A stretch of DNA of 64,000 nt from Paenibacillus sp. 32352 (lineage in GTDB: Bacteria; Bacillota; Bacilli; Paenibacillales; NBRC-103111), in the NCBI RefSeq assembly GCF_002042965.1, contig NZ_MZNT01000002.1, forward strand, positions 248,001 to 312,000. The letters are read 5' to 3'. Positions within the stretch are counted from its first letter, which is position 1; each line of letters starts with the position of its first letter. The notes beneath the pieces are model-generated. The model did no database searches, had not been told where the DNA came from, and was given only the letters and a program-made list of their open reading frames with translations. The translations under genes were made by a program, and so were the position numbers. Positions 25,117 through 34,828 of the stretch are shown here, piece by piece.

Positions 25117-26007
25117 ATGAACGGGAGAATCGATCATTTAACCGGCGATCGCTTTTTCGATGAGAATATGGATATTTTCATAAATCGAGAATTGGAATCG
25201 TTTACAACCATACAGCATACTCACGATTTTACGGAAATCAGCTATGTGGGCGAAGGAAGCGGGTACCATTACATTGAGGATCAAGTCATACCGATCAAGC
25301 AGGGAGACTTGTTCGTCATACCGATTGGAACGTCGCATGTGTTCCGCCCGTCCTCGCCCAAGCAGGATAAAACGCTCGTTATTTACAACTGCATCTTTAG
25401 GACAGAGCTGCTGGAAGGCTGGAGGCATCTTATTCAGAAGGATTCCTACACCTACAATATCTTTTATTATCCGCATGAATGCACGGAACGGTGGCTGCAT
25501 TTTCAGGATAAACATGATACGTTTTTTAATATGGTTCAGACCATGTATTCGGAGTATTTAAAAAGAAGCACGGGTTATGAGACCGTACTGACTGCTATGC
25601 TGATTCAGATGCTGGTGATGCTAAAGCGCTTTGAGCTGAAGAATGAAACGGAGCCTGCATCGTTCAGCAAGCTGGAGGAAGTGGTGCATTTCATAAAAAA
25701 TAATTACACCCAGAATATTACCGTTCAGGATGTAGCCGATTATTTCTATTTGAGTGCAAGCCATTTTCAACGGCTGTTCAAAAAAACGACAGGGCTCACC
25801 TTCACGCAATATTTGCAAAATGTACGAATTCAAAAATGCTGTGAGCTCCTAAAATCAACCGATATTCCGATATACCAGATCGCCAATCAGGTCGGTTACT
25901 TGGACATGAAGTTTTTCCACGCCTTATTCCGTAAAAAAACAGGGGTGACCCCGCGCCAATACAGGCAGAACTTTCAAGAATTCGAGGACAAAGCCATATC
26001 ATTTTAA
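25117..26007 (+). CDS. AraC-family transcriptional regulator
   Basis: A 296-residue regulator. The N-terminal half is a cupin sugar-sensing domain (HTHDFTEISYVGEGSGYHYIEDQVIPIKQGDLFVIPIGTSHVF). The C-terminal ~100 residues hold the two AraC helix-turn-helix motifs (ITVQDVADYFYLSASHFQRLFKKTTG and the later IYQIANQVGYLDMKFFHALFRKKTGVTPRQYR region). The start at 25117 is chosen over ATG 25111 and GTG 25108 because GGGGTGA is then best spaced. It stands alone between two terminators in the middle of the locus, so it is the obvious candidate for local control of the surrounding operons, probably in response to a released monosaccharide. Confidence 0.92.
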   Translation: MNGRIDHLTGDRFFDENMDIFINRELESFTTIQHTHDFTEISYVGEGSGYHYIEDQVIPIKQGDLFVIPIGTSHVFRPSSPKQDKTLVIYNCIFRTELLEGWRHLIQKDSYTYNIFYYPHECTERWLHFQDKHDTFFNMVQTMYSEYLKRSTGYETVLTAMLIQMLVMLKRFELKNETEPASFSKLEEVVHFIKNNYTQNITVQDVADYFYLSASHFQRLFKKTTGLTFTQYLQNVRIQKCCELLKSTDIPIYQIANQVGYLDMKFFHALFRKKTGVTPRQYRQNFQEFEDKAISF

Positions 26008-26012
26008 CCTGC

Positions 26013-26048
26013 CGGGGCTGGCCATCATGATGGATCAGCTCTTTTTTT
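26013..26048 (+). terminator. Terminator after the AraC gene
   Basis: GGGGCTGGCC, loop ATCATGAT, GGATCAGCTC followed by TTTTTTT; the arms pair with one mismatch. Confidence 0.6.
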
Positions 26049-26105
26049 ATTCATTTTGGGATTGTGCTTTTTTGCTAAGGGAACAAAAGATGGGAGGAAT
26101 GACCC

Positions 26106-27131
26106 ATGTGGTCGCCGGATGAATATTTATCTCAGCTATACGTAACAAACGACCTATTAAGGGAAGAGGCAGTAGGGGGACAGTGCTGGAGAGAGCGCAA
26201 GGAGAATGTAAAGAGGAGCCTGTTGGACGCTTTAGGTCGGTTGCCTGAAGGGAGCGCCAGCTTGAGTCCGGTTCTGCTCGAAAGAACAGAAAGAGAGGAT
26301 TGCTACGTGGAGCGCATTGCGTTTGCTACCGCCGAACATCTGAGGCTCCCGGCTTATGTTCTGATTCCCAAACAGCTGCAGGATAAAGCTCCGGCAGTAA
26401 TAGCTTGGCACGGGCATGGGTACGGTAGCAAGGAAATCGTCGGCTTGCAGCCGGACGGCACGGAGGATGCTGGGGAGCCGGGCATTCATAAGCATTTTGC
26501 CTTAGAGCTGGTGCGAAAGGGAATGATCGTCATAGCACCGGAGATTATAGGCTTCGGAGACCGCAGGCTGGCAGCGGATCGGGCCAAAGACCCGAGGAAG
26601 GCAAGCTCCTGCTTTGCGCTTTCATCCCGCCTCTTGTTATATGGACAAACCTTGGCTGGACTTCGGATCTTTGAGGCAACACGTGTAGTAGATTATCTTA
26701 TTAGCAGAGAAGAAGTGGACCCGGAGCGGATCGGCTGTATGGGCTTTTCCGGCGGCGGCTTGATCGCTTCATTGTCCGCTGCATTGGATGCTCGGATCAA
26801 GGCTGTGGTGCTATGCGCGTTTACGAGCACCTTCAGAGGAAGTCTCCTGGCCATGAATCATTGCATCGACAATTATTTGCCTTCCATTCTGAAGCACGCG
26901 GATCTGCCGGAGCTGATCGGGCTTATTGCACCCCGGCCGTTATTCGTGGAATCGGGCTTAGAGGACACATTGTTTCCCGCTGCTTCCGTGCAGGATGCCT
27001 TAATGCAGCTTGAGCGGATCTACCGGGAAGAGGGGGCTGTGGATCGGCTGACTGCCGATATATTCCCGGGGAAACATGAGATATCGGGCCGAAAATCATA
27101 CGATTGGCTCGCTCAAAGGCTTAGAGCATGA
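26106..27131 (+). CDS. Alpha/beta-hydrolase, carbohydrate-esterase-like (abhydrolase_7 / acetyl xylan esterase type)
   Basis: A 341-residue cytosolic hydrolase. The catalytic triad can be read as Ser215 in GCMGFSGGG, Asp287 in SGLEDTLFP and His324 in FPGKHEIS. The long N-terminal section with AYVLIPKQLQDKAPAVIAWHGHG and the HKHFALELVRKGMIVIAPEIIGFGDRR segment are typical of the acetyl-xylan-esterase-like branch (abhydrolase_7, near CE7). It probably removes acetyl or other ester groups from sugars delivered by the importer encoded next. ATG at 26106 follows GGGAGGA. No terminator is visible after it, so some read-through into the transport genes is possible. Confidence 0.78.
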   Translation: MWSPDEYLSQLYVTNDLLREEAVGGQCWRERKENVKRSLLDALGRLPEGSASLSPVLLERTEREDCYVERIAFATAEHLRLPAYVLIPKQLQDKAPAVIAWHGHGYGSKEIVGLQPDGTEDAGEPGIHKHFALELVRKGMIVIAPEIIGFGDRRLAADRAKDPRKASSCFALSSRLLLYGQTLAGLRIFEATRVVDYLISREEVDPERIGCMGFSGGGLIASLSAALDARIKAVVLCAFTSTFRGSLLAMNHCIDNYLPSILKHADLPELIGLIAPRPLFVESGLEDTLFPAASVQDALMQLERIYREEGAVDRLTADIFPGKHEISGRKSYDWLAQRLRA

Positions 27132-27183
27132 TTACCCTATAGAGTAAGTTATCATCACCTATAAACCCGTAAATGAGCAGATG

Positions 27184-27189
27184 TATAAT
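27184..27189 (+). promoter_or_regulatory. Possible -10 element of the transport operon
   Basis: TATAAT in the 223-base gap between the esterase and the importer ATPase. No convincing -35 lies 16-18 bases upstream (ATAAAC region), so either an activator such as the AraC protein is needed or the call is wrong. Confidence 0.3.
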
Positions 27190-27305
27190 GAGGAAAAATG
27201 AAGGAGAACAAGGCTCTGCCCATAGCAGTTGTTAATACATGGCGCAAAGCGTCGATCAGATACGGGGAGTTAGCAGGTACCGGCGAGCCCGTAACGGGCT
27301 ATTAT

Positions 27306-27319
27306 TGAAACCGTTCTCA
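27306..27319 (+). promoter_or_regulatory. Catabolite-responsive element (cre) before the importer ATPase
   Basis: TGAAACCGTTCTCA satisfies every fixed position of the Bacillus CcpA consensus TGWNANCGNTNWCA. It lies 36 bases before the start codon and downstream of the likely promoter, where CcpA acts as a transcription road-block. It predicts repression of the importer and following enzymes by preferred sugars. Confidence 0.6.
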
Positions 27320-27354
27320 CTTTGGAGATGAATAAGAGTATCGGAGGTGCTTCA

Positions 27355-28476
27355 ATGGGGCGCATTCTTTTAAACCACATCGAAAAACAATATGGCAAGG
27401 ATAAAGGCTATGCGGTAAAGGATTTTCATCTTGAAATACCGGACGGCGAGTTTCTGGTTATGGTCGGTCCTTCCGGCTGCGGTAAATCGACAACGCTTCG
27501 TATGATCGCAGGCTTGGAGGAGATTTCTTCCGGCGAGCTGTACATAGGGGAGAAGCTGGTTAACCATCTGCCCCCCAAGGATCGGGATATTGCCATGGTA
27601 TTTCAGAACTATGCGCTGTACCCGAATATGAGCGTATATGAGAACATCGCGTTCGGCTTGCGGCTTAGAAAAATGCCTAAGCATGAGATTGATCTGGCGG
27701 TCAAGAAGACCTCGAGAATATTGGAAATCGAGCAGTTCCTGAACAGGAAGCCGAGGCAATTGTCCGGTGGTCAGCGTCAGCGCGTAGCCTTGGGAAGGGC
27801 TATCGTCCGCAACCCTCAAGTGTTTTTGATGGATGAGCCTTTATCTAACCTCGATGCCAAGCTGAGAGTGCAGATGAGGACGGAGATTATCCGTCTTCAT
27901 AAGCAGCTTGGAGTGACGATGGTATATGTGACGCATGATCAGGTAGAGGCTATGACGATGGGGCATCGGATCGTAGTGATGAATAACGGCGTTATCCAGC
28001 AGGTGGATACGCCGCAAAGAATCTATAATCATCCGCGCAATCTATTCGTAGCCGGCTTCATTGGAACGCCGCCGATCAATCTGCTCGAAGGTCAGATTCT
28101 TGAAAGCTCTAACGGACAGCTGGAATTCCATACGAACCGCTATTATCTGCGGATACCCGAGGAGCAATCGAACGTGTTGAGAAGTAAAAACAAAATCAAC
28201 CGGAATGTCATCTTGGGCATCCGCTGCGAAAATGTTCATTTGGAAGCGGATTTCCGTGAGGCCAATCCGGGCTGCCAGATTGTGGGGGCGCAAAAAATCA
28301 ACGAGCTGATGGGTGCCGATATGTATCTGTATCTGGATATTGGAGCTCCAAATCTGTTCATCGCACGTGCCCGGCCTGAACATCCATTTGCGGAAAATGA
28401 GAAGGTCACATTGACGCTAAACATGCGTAAGGCTTTATTTTTCGATAAGGATTCGATGGACAATCTGGCGTATTAA
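27355..28476 (+). CDS. Carbohydrate ABC transporter ATP-binding protein (UgpC/MsmX/MalK family)
   Basis: A 373-residue ATPase of the CUT1 sugar importers. Walker [10 protein letters not shown] (38-46), Q-loop [13 protein letters not shown], signature LSGGQ (136-140), Walker [16 protein letters not shown] (156-170), switch H in [13 protein letters not shown]. The C-terminal ~120 residues form the MOP-like regulatory domain ([12 protein letters not shown] and after). The start at 27355 (MGRILL) follows GGAGGTG; an in-frame extension to 27322 lacks a ribosome binding site. It precedes a matching binding protein and two permeases 21 bases downstream. Because MsmX-type ATPases are shared, it may also power the second permease pair at the right end, which has no ATPase of its own in the window. 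Confidence 0.93.
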   Translation: MGRILLNHIEKQYGKDKGYAVKDFHLEIPDGEFLVMVGPSGCGKSTTLRMIAGLEEISSGELYIGEKLVNHLPPKDRDIAMVFQNYALYPNMSVYENIAFGLRLRKMPKHEIDLAVKKTSRILEIEQFLNRKPRQLSGGQRQRVALGRAIVRNPQVFLMDEPLSNLDAKLRVQMRTEIIRLHKQLGVTMVYVTHDQVEAMTMGHRIVVMNNGVIQQVDTPQRIYNHPRNLFVAGFIGTPPINLLEGQILESSNGQLEFHTNRYYLRIPEEQSNVLRSKNKINRNVILGIRCENVHLEADFREANPGCQIVGAQKINELMGADMYLYLDIGAPNLFIARARPEHPFAENEKVTLTLNMRKALFFDKDSMDNLAY

Positions 28477-28497
28477 AGCTGAAGATACAGCAGAGGA

Positions 28498-31464
28498 ATG
28501 GAGTTGAAAGCGTTGTTACGAACTCGAGCGTGGATAGCGGCCATGCTGGCGCTCGTCCTGACACTGAGTCCTGCAGCAGCAGGGGCAGATCAGACCGGTA
28601 CGCCGGGAACGGGCGATAACGGTGCAAAGTTACACAACAGCAATTGGGAAGGGGAAACCAAGCCCCAAGACCCTTACTATTTTGAAGTGTTGGACGGTTG
28701 GATCAAAAGCGGAGCGGGGACCTCTCATAACGCGAGCTTCACCCTACCCGGCTCCAGGCTGAGCGGCAAGTCCGATAAAGCCAATGTGACTATCGCGCCT
28801 TATGATGGGAAAAGTGACGTTATGGTATGGAACGCTCAGGGGGATGAATGGATCGAGTACGAGTTCAATGTCGATCAAGGAGGATTATACAATATAGCGT
28901 TGTCGTACCATCCCTTCGTTGACGCTTCACACCGCAAGCCGATCTCATGGAATGTCACTCTGGATGACAAGAATCCGTTTCTTGAATCCAAATCGGTGCA
29001 GCTGTACCGGCAATGGAAGGATCAGCTTCCAGCCCGTATTGATGATAACGGAGATGAAATTCGTCCGATGGCCACCGACATTTCCGGCTGGCTGAACGAT
29101 GCCTTCCGGGACTCCGGCGGAGCATATGAAGATCCTCTGCTGTGGAACTTGACACCGGGCAAGCATAAGCTTCGCTTGTCCGGCAGCGATCCGGTGGCGA
29201 TCGAAAGCATCACCTTTCGGGCTCCTGCCAAAGTTGAGGATTACAAAACCTACAGAAGCTCCCAGCCTTCCACAGCGGCTTCAACTAATGTGGCGCCTAT
29301 CGTCATAGAAGCGGAGCAGGTGCAGTGGAAGAATGACTCCTCTATTCCATTGACCTATGACAATGATATTGCTTCCGTACCTTATGTTCGAGGAAAGATT
29401 ACGTACAATACGATCGACGGGCAGCGCTGGTCCAAGGGAAATCAGGAGGTCAGCTGGAGCTTCGAGGTTCCTGAAGACGGCTACTATAAAATAGGCATGC
29501 GCGCCCAGCAGTCATTTTTGTCCAACCGCTCCTCGTTTCGTTCTATTGCCATTAACGGCAAGACCCCATTTTCCGAGCTAAAGGCGTACCGGTTTTTATA
29601 TGCAACGGGCTGGAAGGGGATTACGCTGGAGGACGATCAGGGGCAGCCATACGAGTTTTATTTGAAAAAAGGAACCAACACGCTGTCCATGCGCGTCACG
29701 CAAGCACCGCTCAAGCCGACGATCGTAGAATTGGAGAAGGGCATTGCGGGATTGAAAAAGTTGGCCGCCGATTTAAAGGCATTAACAGGCGGGGTGGATG
29801 ACAAGAACCGGACCTGGGACATTGAAAAGGATCTTCCGGGTTTCATCGACGAGCTGAAAGGCTTGAGTGATAATCTCGATGGGGTGAGATCCCGTCTGGA
29901 AACTGTTAACGGACGCCCGGACGCCGTCTCACAAGGGATTGTAACGATTAATCAGGATATTCGATCGCTCTTGAAAGATGCGAACGAGATCCCTTATGAA
30001 GCAAGCCGGCTCGTAACGATGCAGGGGAAGATCGGTGATCTGATTCAACAGCTCAGCTCCCAGCCGCTTCAGCTGGATCGGATCATGGTAGTGCCGGTGA
30101 AGCAAAGCTTTCCGAGGATGGAAGCGACGCTAACCCAAAAAATCCAGGGGGCGTTCATCAATTTCTTCTATTCCTTTATGCCGAAAGAAAATTTGAACAA
30201 GGTTCAGGATGATGTCCTCAATGTCTGGGTGCTGCGAGGCAGAGACTATGTGAATCTGCTTCAGGATATGGCGAATGAATCGTTTACCCCTAAGACGGGG
30301 ATCAAGGTCAAGGTGAATCTGCTGCCGGACGCAGGGCTGCTAGTATTAATGAATGCCGCCGGTATAGCCCCGGATGTAGCGTTAGGATTGGGGCAGGATT
30401 TGCCGTTCGAATACGCATTGCGTAACGGGATCTATGATCTGAAGCAGTTCCCTGATTTCGATACGATCTATAAACGGTTTGCCCCCGGTTCATGGACGCC
30501 CTTCTATTATAATGACGGGTATTATGGGGTCCCGGAAACACAAACCTTCCAAATGATGTACTATCGCAAAGATATCCTGCAAAATTTGGGCCTGAAGGTT
30601 CCTGACACTTGGGATGAGCTGTATAAGATGCTCCCTGTCATCCAGCAGAACGGAATGAATATTACGCCGGTGGGCCATATTCCTTTCTTTATGCAGAACG
30701 GCGCAGACTACTTCGCTGAAGATGGCAGCAGGACGGCAATCGGGTCGGAGAAAGGCTTCGACGCGTTTAAGAAATGGACGGATTTGTACAACAAGTACGC
30801 CGTCGACCGCTCCTTATCCAGCTTCTATCAGCACTTCCGTGACGGGACGATCCCGATGGGGATCGCGGATCTAAGCATGTACATCGAATTGACGGTCGCA
30901 GCACCTGAGCTGAATGGTTGGTGGGGCGTTGCTCCGGTTCCCGGTGTCAAGCAGGATAACGGCACGGTTGCCCGCTGGATTGGCGGGGGGATGCAGTCCT
31001 CCGCGATCTTTAAGCAAACGAAGAAACCGAATGAAAGCTGGGAGTTCCTGAAATGGTGGACTTCCGCCGAGGTGCAGGAGAAGTACGGCACTGATCTGGA
31101 GACATTGAACGGGGTCAGCTTCCGGTGGAATACCTCTAATATTGATGCCTTTGCGAAGCTACCGTGGAAAGAAGACGATCTCAAAGCCATCATGGAGCAG
31201 TGGAGATGGTTTAGGGAAATTCCTAATGTACCGGGCAGCTATTTCATGGAGCGTGAGCTGCAAAATGCTTGGAACCGGACTGTCGTAGACGGAATGAACT
31301 ATCGTACTTCACTTGAAACCGCGATTGTTGATATTGACAGGGAAATTCAGCGGAAGATGCAGGAGTTCCATTTTATTAATGAAAACGGTGAAGTTGTACG
31401 GTCCCTGAATCTGCCGAAAATAACCCAGCCGTGGGAAGGAGTGGATAAGTATGTTAAAAAGTGA
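28498..31464 (+). CDS. Very large extracellular solute-binding protein with N-terminal carbohydrate-binding-like modules
   Basis: A 988-residue secreted protein. Residues 1-30 are a signal peptide (WIAAMLALVLTLSPAAAGA) without a lipobox cysteine, so it should be cleaved by type I signal peptidase. Two beta-sandwich, CBM-like modules follow (about 45-245 and 265-405; WIEYEFNVDQGGLYNIALSY and VSWSFEVPEDGYYKIGMRA are matching openings). A helical, probably coiled-coil linker spans about 410-525. The last ~430 residues are a family-1 extracellular solute-binding domain (VNLLPDAGLLVLMNAAGIAPDVALG, YGVPETQTFQMMYYRKDIL, WEFLKWWTSAEVQ). Normal family members are 400-550 residues. It overlaps the permease gene by 14 bases. 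It likely captures a large oligosaccharide at the surface. Confidence 0.85.
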   Translation: MELKALLRTRAWIAAMLALVLTLSPAAAGADQTGTPGTGDNGAKLHNSNWEGETKPQDPYYFEVLDGWIKSGAGTSHNASFTLPGSRLSGKSDKANVTIAPYDGKSDVMVWNAQGDEWIEYEFNVDQGGLYNIALSYHPFVDASHRKPISWNVTLDDKNPFLESKSVQLYRQWKDQLPARIDDNGDEIRPMATDISGWLNDAFRDSGGAYEDPLLWNLTPGKHKLRLSGSDPVAIESITFRAPAKVEDYKTYRSSQPSTAASTNVAPIVIEAEQVQWKNDSSIPLTYDNDIASVPYVRGKITYNTIDGQRWSKGNQEVSWSFEVPEDGYYKIGMRAQQSFLSNRSSFRSIAINGKTPFSELKAYRFLYATGWKGITLEDDQGQPYEFYLKKGTNTLSMRVTQAPLKPTIVELEKGIAGLKKLAADLKALTGGVDDKNRTWDIEKDLPGFIDELKGLSDNLDGVRSRLETVNGRPDAVSQGIVTINQDIRSLLKDANEIPYEASRLVTMQGKIGDLIQQLSSQPLQLDRIMVVPVKQSFPRMEATLTQKIQGAFINFFYSFMPKENLNKVQDDVLNVWVLRGRDYVNLLQDMANESFTPKTGIKVKVNLLPDAGLLVLMNAAGIAPDVALGLGQDLPFEYALRNGIYDLKQFPDFDTIYKRFAPGSWTPFYYNDGYYGVPETQTFQMMYYRKDILQNLGLKVPDTWDELYKMLPVIQQNGMNITPVGHIPFFMQNGADYFAEDGSRTAIGSEKGFDAFKKWTDLYNKYAVDRSLSSFYQHFRDGTIPMGIADLSMYIELTVAAPELNGWWGVAPVPGVKQDNGTVARWIGGGMQSSAIFKQTKKPNESWEFLKWWTSAEVQEKYGTDLETLNGVSFRWNTSNIDAFAKLPWKEDDLKAIMEQWRWFREIPNVPGSYFMERELQNAWNRTVVDGMNYRTSLETAIVDIDREIQRKMQEFHFINENGEVVRSLNLPKITQPWEGVDKYVKK

Positions 31465-32425
31465 ATCCAGGACGCTGCCGAACGTGCATACCTCCACGAG
31501 CCGTCTGAAGCCGAAGTGGGTTTCGCCGATTCAGATGATGTGGGAGTACCGTGCTTCTTATGTGTTTATTGCGCCGTTTATGGTATGTTTCATTATCTTT
31601 ATCATGATTCCTGTTATCGCCGCCTTCGGGCTTAGCTTTACTTATTACAATTCCTTGGAGCCCCCCAGATTCGTAGGGTGGGAAAATTTCCGGTATATGC
31701 TGTCGCAGGATTTGATTCTGATCAAATATGCGATTCCGAACACCTTCAAGTTCGCAACCATTGTAGGCCCGGGAGGCTATATCGCCTCCTTCCTGCTGGC
31801 TTGGCTCATTTCCATCCTGCCGGGAGTTTACCGCAAATGGTTTACACTCGCGCTGTATACTCCGTCCCTAGCGGGCGGAGTAGCGATGAGCATCATTTGG
31901 CTGCCGCTCTTATCCGGCGACCGTATCGGCTATTTGAACAGCTTTCTTATTAAGCTGGGTCTTATTAATCAACCGATCCTATGGGTAACAAGTAAGGAAT
32001 ATCTGATGTCCTCCATGATCGTTGTTACGCTGTGGTCCAGTATGGGTATCGGCTTTCTGGCGATGCTGGCCGGCATATTGAATGTCAATAACGAGCTCTA
32101 TGAAGCAGGCCGACTCGACGGGATCAAGAGCAAGCTGGAGGAGATCTGGTACATTACGATCCCATCAACCAAGCCGCAGATGCTGTTCGGTGCGGTGATG
32201 GCCATTGTCGGGGCGTTCAAGGCCGGCGGGATCGGTACCCAGCTGGCCGGAATGAACCCGACGCCTCAATATTCCGGACATTTGATCATCAGCCAAATCG
32301 ATGATTACGGGTTCACCCGTTTCGAGCTGGGGTATGCAAGCGCCTTATCTGTATTTCTTCTTATTCTTATTTACGTTGCCAATAAGCTCTGCTGGAGATT
32401 GTTCGGTACGAAGGAGGACGAATAG
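31451..32425 (+). CDS. Carbohydrate ABC transporter permease (MalF/UgpA type)
   Basis: A 324-residue membrane protein with six predicted segments, the first at APFMVCFIIFIMIPVIAAFG. The EAA loop that contacts the ATPase reads YEAGRLDGIKSKLEEIWYIT (about 217-236). The start ATG overlaps the end of the binding-protein gene (14 bases) with GGAAGGAG upstream, so translation is coupled. With the next gene it forms the heterodimeric channel of the importer. Confidence 0.92.
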   Translation: MLKSESRTLPNVHTSTSRLKPKWVSPIQMMWEYRASYVFIAPFMVCFIIFIMIPVIAAFGLSFTYYNSLEPPRFVGWENFRYMLSQDLILIKYAIPNTFKFATIVGPGGYIASFLLAWLISILPGVYRKWFTLALYTPSLAGGVAMSIIWLPLLSGDRIGYLNSFLIKLGLINQPILWVTSKEYLMSSMIVVTLWSSMGIGFLAMLAGILNVNNELYEAGRLDGIKSKLEEIWYITIPSTKPQMLFGAVMAIVGAFKAGGIGTQLAGMNPTPQYSGHLIISQIDDYGFTRFELGYASALSVFLLILIYVANKLCWRLFGTKEDE

Positions 32426-33331
32426 ATGAAAGTCATGGGCTCAGAAACGCTCGGGAAGCTTTTTCCGTGGCGGAATAGGTCAAAGCTGCATCGGTTGGGC
32501 CCGACGGAGAAGTTTGCCGTGTTTTTGCTGATTGCTCTAAGTATTTTTATGCTGATGCCGTTGGTTTATATATTAAACCATGCGCTGAAGCCGTATCAGG
32601 AGCTGTTTATTTACCCGCCCAACATCTTTGTCCGGAATCCCTCCTTTCAAAATTTCGTAGAGCTGCTGGCCATTACCAAAGGGACTGCGATTCCGATAAC
32701 CCGTTATATTTTTAATAGTGTTGTCGTTGCCATATTGTGCGTTATTATTGTAACTATAGTGAGCGCGATGTGCGCTTACCCGATATCGAAGCATAAGTTC
32801 CCGGGGCACAAAATTGTGTTCGGCATGATTCTGCTGACGCTGCTCTTTGCCCCCGAGACTGTGGCTATTCCCCGCTATCTGGTGGTCAGCAAGCTGGGTA
32901 TCATGAACACGTACTTCGGCCACATTATGCCGATGGTAGCCGTGCCGACAGGCGTCTTCCTGATGAAGCAGTTTATCGATCAGCTCCCTAACGAGCTTCT
33001 GGATTCAGCCAAAATGGACGGAGCGAGGGAGTATACGATCTTCATGAAGATCGTGCTGCCCGTCATTATGCCGGCGGTAGCGACCATTGGTATTATTGCT
33101 TTTAACGCCGCTTGGGGCAATACGGAAACATCGACCTTGTTCATGCAGCAGGAAGAGATGAAGACGTTTCCGTTCTACATCTCTACGCTGACGAGCGGGA
33201 TGGCGAACAATGTAGCCAGGCAAGGGGCGGCGGCGGCCGCTGCGCTGCTTATGTTTTTGCCGAACCTGATTATTTTTCTATTGTTCCAAAGCAAGGTCAT
33301 TGCGACTATGGCTCATTCCGGCATCAAATAG
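32426..33331 (+). CDS. Carbohydrate ABC transporter permease (MalG/UgpE type)
   Basis: A 301-residue inner-membrane protein, second half of the channel. The EAA loop is DSAKMDGAREYTIFMKIVLP. The N-terminal membrane segment FLLIALSIFMLMPLVYILNH follows a basic cytoplasmic stretch. ATG immediately follows the stop codon of the partner permease, with AAGGAGG inside that gene. Two DUF5060-type enzymes follow within 40 bases, so importer and enzymes share a transcript. Confidence 0.92.
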   Translation: MKVMGSETLGKLFPWRNRSKLHRLGPTEKFAVFLLIALSIFMLMPLVYILNHALKPYQELFIYPPNIFVRNPSFQNFVELLAITKGTAIPITRYIFNSVVVAILCVIIVTIVSAMCAYPISKHKFPGHKIVFGMILLTLLFAPETVAIPRYLVVSKLGIMNTYFGHIMPMVAVPTGVFLMKQFIDQLPNELLDSAKMDGAREYTIFMKIVLPVIMPAVATIGIIAFNAAWGNTETSTLFMQQEEMKTFPFYISTLTSGMANNVARQGAAAAAALLMFLPNLIIFLLFQSKVIATMAHSGIK

Positions 33332-33370
33332 CCTGTCACCATTTCCATGGAAGGAGCGGACAATGCAAGT

Positions 33371-34795
33371 ATGAACGATCAACTGCAGAGTGTGGAGCGT
33401 TGGGGGCGGTTTGAGCTTGTTCTACACGGACCGTCCACGGGCAACCCGTTTCAAGAGGTGCAGCTAAGCGCCAAATTTCAATATAAAAATAAGGTGGTAG
33501 AGCCTGACGGCTTCTATGATGGCGAGGGACGATACCGGATTCGCTTTATGCCTGGCCAGATAGGAAGATGGCGGTACGAGACCCGAAGCAACCGCCCGGA
33601 GCTTGACGGGATCACCGGCGAGTTCGATTGCGTAGAGCCATCCAGCGGCAATCACGGGCCGGTTAGAGTCAAAAACAAATACTATTTTGCTTATGAAGAC
33701 GGCACTCGCTATTTGCCCTTCGGCACTACCTGCTATCATTGGACCCATCTGGGCAACGAGGAATTGGAGGAGCATACGCTGCAGACGCTGGCGAACTCCC
33801 CATTCAATAAAGTTAGAATGTGCCTGCTGCCGACAAGAGATATGAAGCCGCCTGCTCTTGCTTTTGCCGGTACGTGTCCGGAGGATACCGATAAAACAAG
33901 ATTTAACCCCGATTTCTTTGCGCATTTGGAGCGTAGAATCGAGGATTTGCAGCAGCTTGGCATCGAAGCGGATTTGATATTGTACCACCCTTATGATAAG
34001 GGTCATTGGGGCTTTGATAACATGGACGAGGAAACAGAACGCTTTTATCTTCGTTATGTTATCGCCCGGCTTGCCGCCTACAGAAATGTATGGTGGTCTT
34101 TGTCTAACGAGTACGATTTCAATAAATTCAAAACGGTAGCTGAGTGGGATCAGCTCATTCAATATGTGCAGCGATACGATCCGTACCAGCACCTGCGGTC
34201 GATTCATAACGGCACGAAGATGTACAAAACATCGACGCTGTATGATTTCACCAAACCCTGGATAACTCATCAAAGCATACAGCACTGGGATGCGGAGCTC
34301 ACAAGCGTATGGCGGGAGACGGCTCCAAAGCCTATCGTGATTGATGAGATCTCTTATGAAGGGAATAGCTCAAGGAGATGGGGCAATATTTCCGGGGAAG
34401 AAATGACTCACCGGTTCTGGGAGGGCTTCTCCAGAGGAGGATTTGTTGCTCATGGAGAGTCGTTCATAGACCGTGAGACCCGTGCATGGATTTCGTTCGG
34501 AGGCAAAATTTACGGCGAGTGCATGGAACGAATTGCCTTTCTGCGCCGGATTATCGAGGAAGCACCGGAAGACTGGATTGCTTCTGCCGGGGAAGGCCAG
34601 TATAAATTAATGTATTTCGGCCGCCATCAGCATGCTTATAAAATGGTAGAGCTCGGAAAGGATACGGAGTTCCGGATCGAGATTATCGATTGCTGGAATA
34701 TGACCATAACTCCGGTAGAAGGGATATACCGCGGAATAACCAAGGTGAAGCTTCCCGGCAGGCCCTATATGGCTCTGCGTCTAACGAGAGTGTAA
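33371..34795 (+). CDS. DUF5060 / apiosidase-like TIM-barrel enzyme (DUF4038, DUF5605)
   Basis: A 474-residue cytosolic protein: an N-terminal Ig-like DUF5060 domain (WGRFELVLHGPSTGNPF..., about 1-85), a TIM barrel like that of GH140 apiosidases (LPFGTTCYHWTHL, NKVRMCLLPT, EADLILYHPYDKGHWGF, VWWSLSNEYDF) and a short C-terminal sandwich (DUF5605-like). The likely acids are Glu in SLSNEYD and in VIDEISYEG. GH140 cleaves the apiose-galacturonate bond in rhamnogalacturonan II, but this family is broader and specificity is unproven. The start at 33371 (MNDQLQ) aligns with its paralogue next door; AAGGAG upstream is rather far (about 14 bases), so a start at 33347 is not excluded. Confidence 0.75.
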   Translation: MNDQLQSVERWGRFELVLHGPSTGNPFQEVQLSAKFQYKNKVVEPDGFYDGEGRYRIRFMPGQIGRWRYETRSNRPELDGITGEFDCVEPSSGNHGPVRVKNKYYFAYEDGTRYLPFGTTCYHWTHLGNEELEEHTLQTLANSPFNKVRMCLLPTRDMKPPALAFAGTCPEDTDKTRFNPDFFAHLERRIEDLQQLGIEADLILYHPYDKGHWGFDNMDEETERFYLRYVIARLAAYRNVWWSLSNEYDFNKFKTVAEWDQLIQYVQRYDPYQHLRSIHNGTKMYKTSTLYDFTKPWITHQSIQHWDAELTSVWRETAPKPIVIDEISYEGNSSRRWGNISGEEMTHRFWEGFSRGGFVAHGESFIDRETRAWISFGGKIYGECMERIAFLRRIIEEAPEDWIASAGEGQYKLMYFGRHQHAYKMVELGKDTEFRIEIIDCWNMTITPVEGIYRGITKVKLPGRPYMALRLTRV

Positions 34796-34828
34796 CCATA
34801 GGATCTAGAAGGGAGGATTGGCACTGCC

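Noticed and set aside
27286-27300. Palindrome AGCCCGTAACGGGCT as a terminator
   Set aside because: The arms are perfect, but the loop is a single base and no T run follows; an operator role is possible but unsupported.
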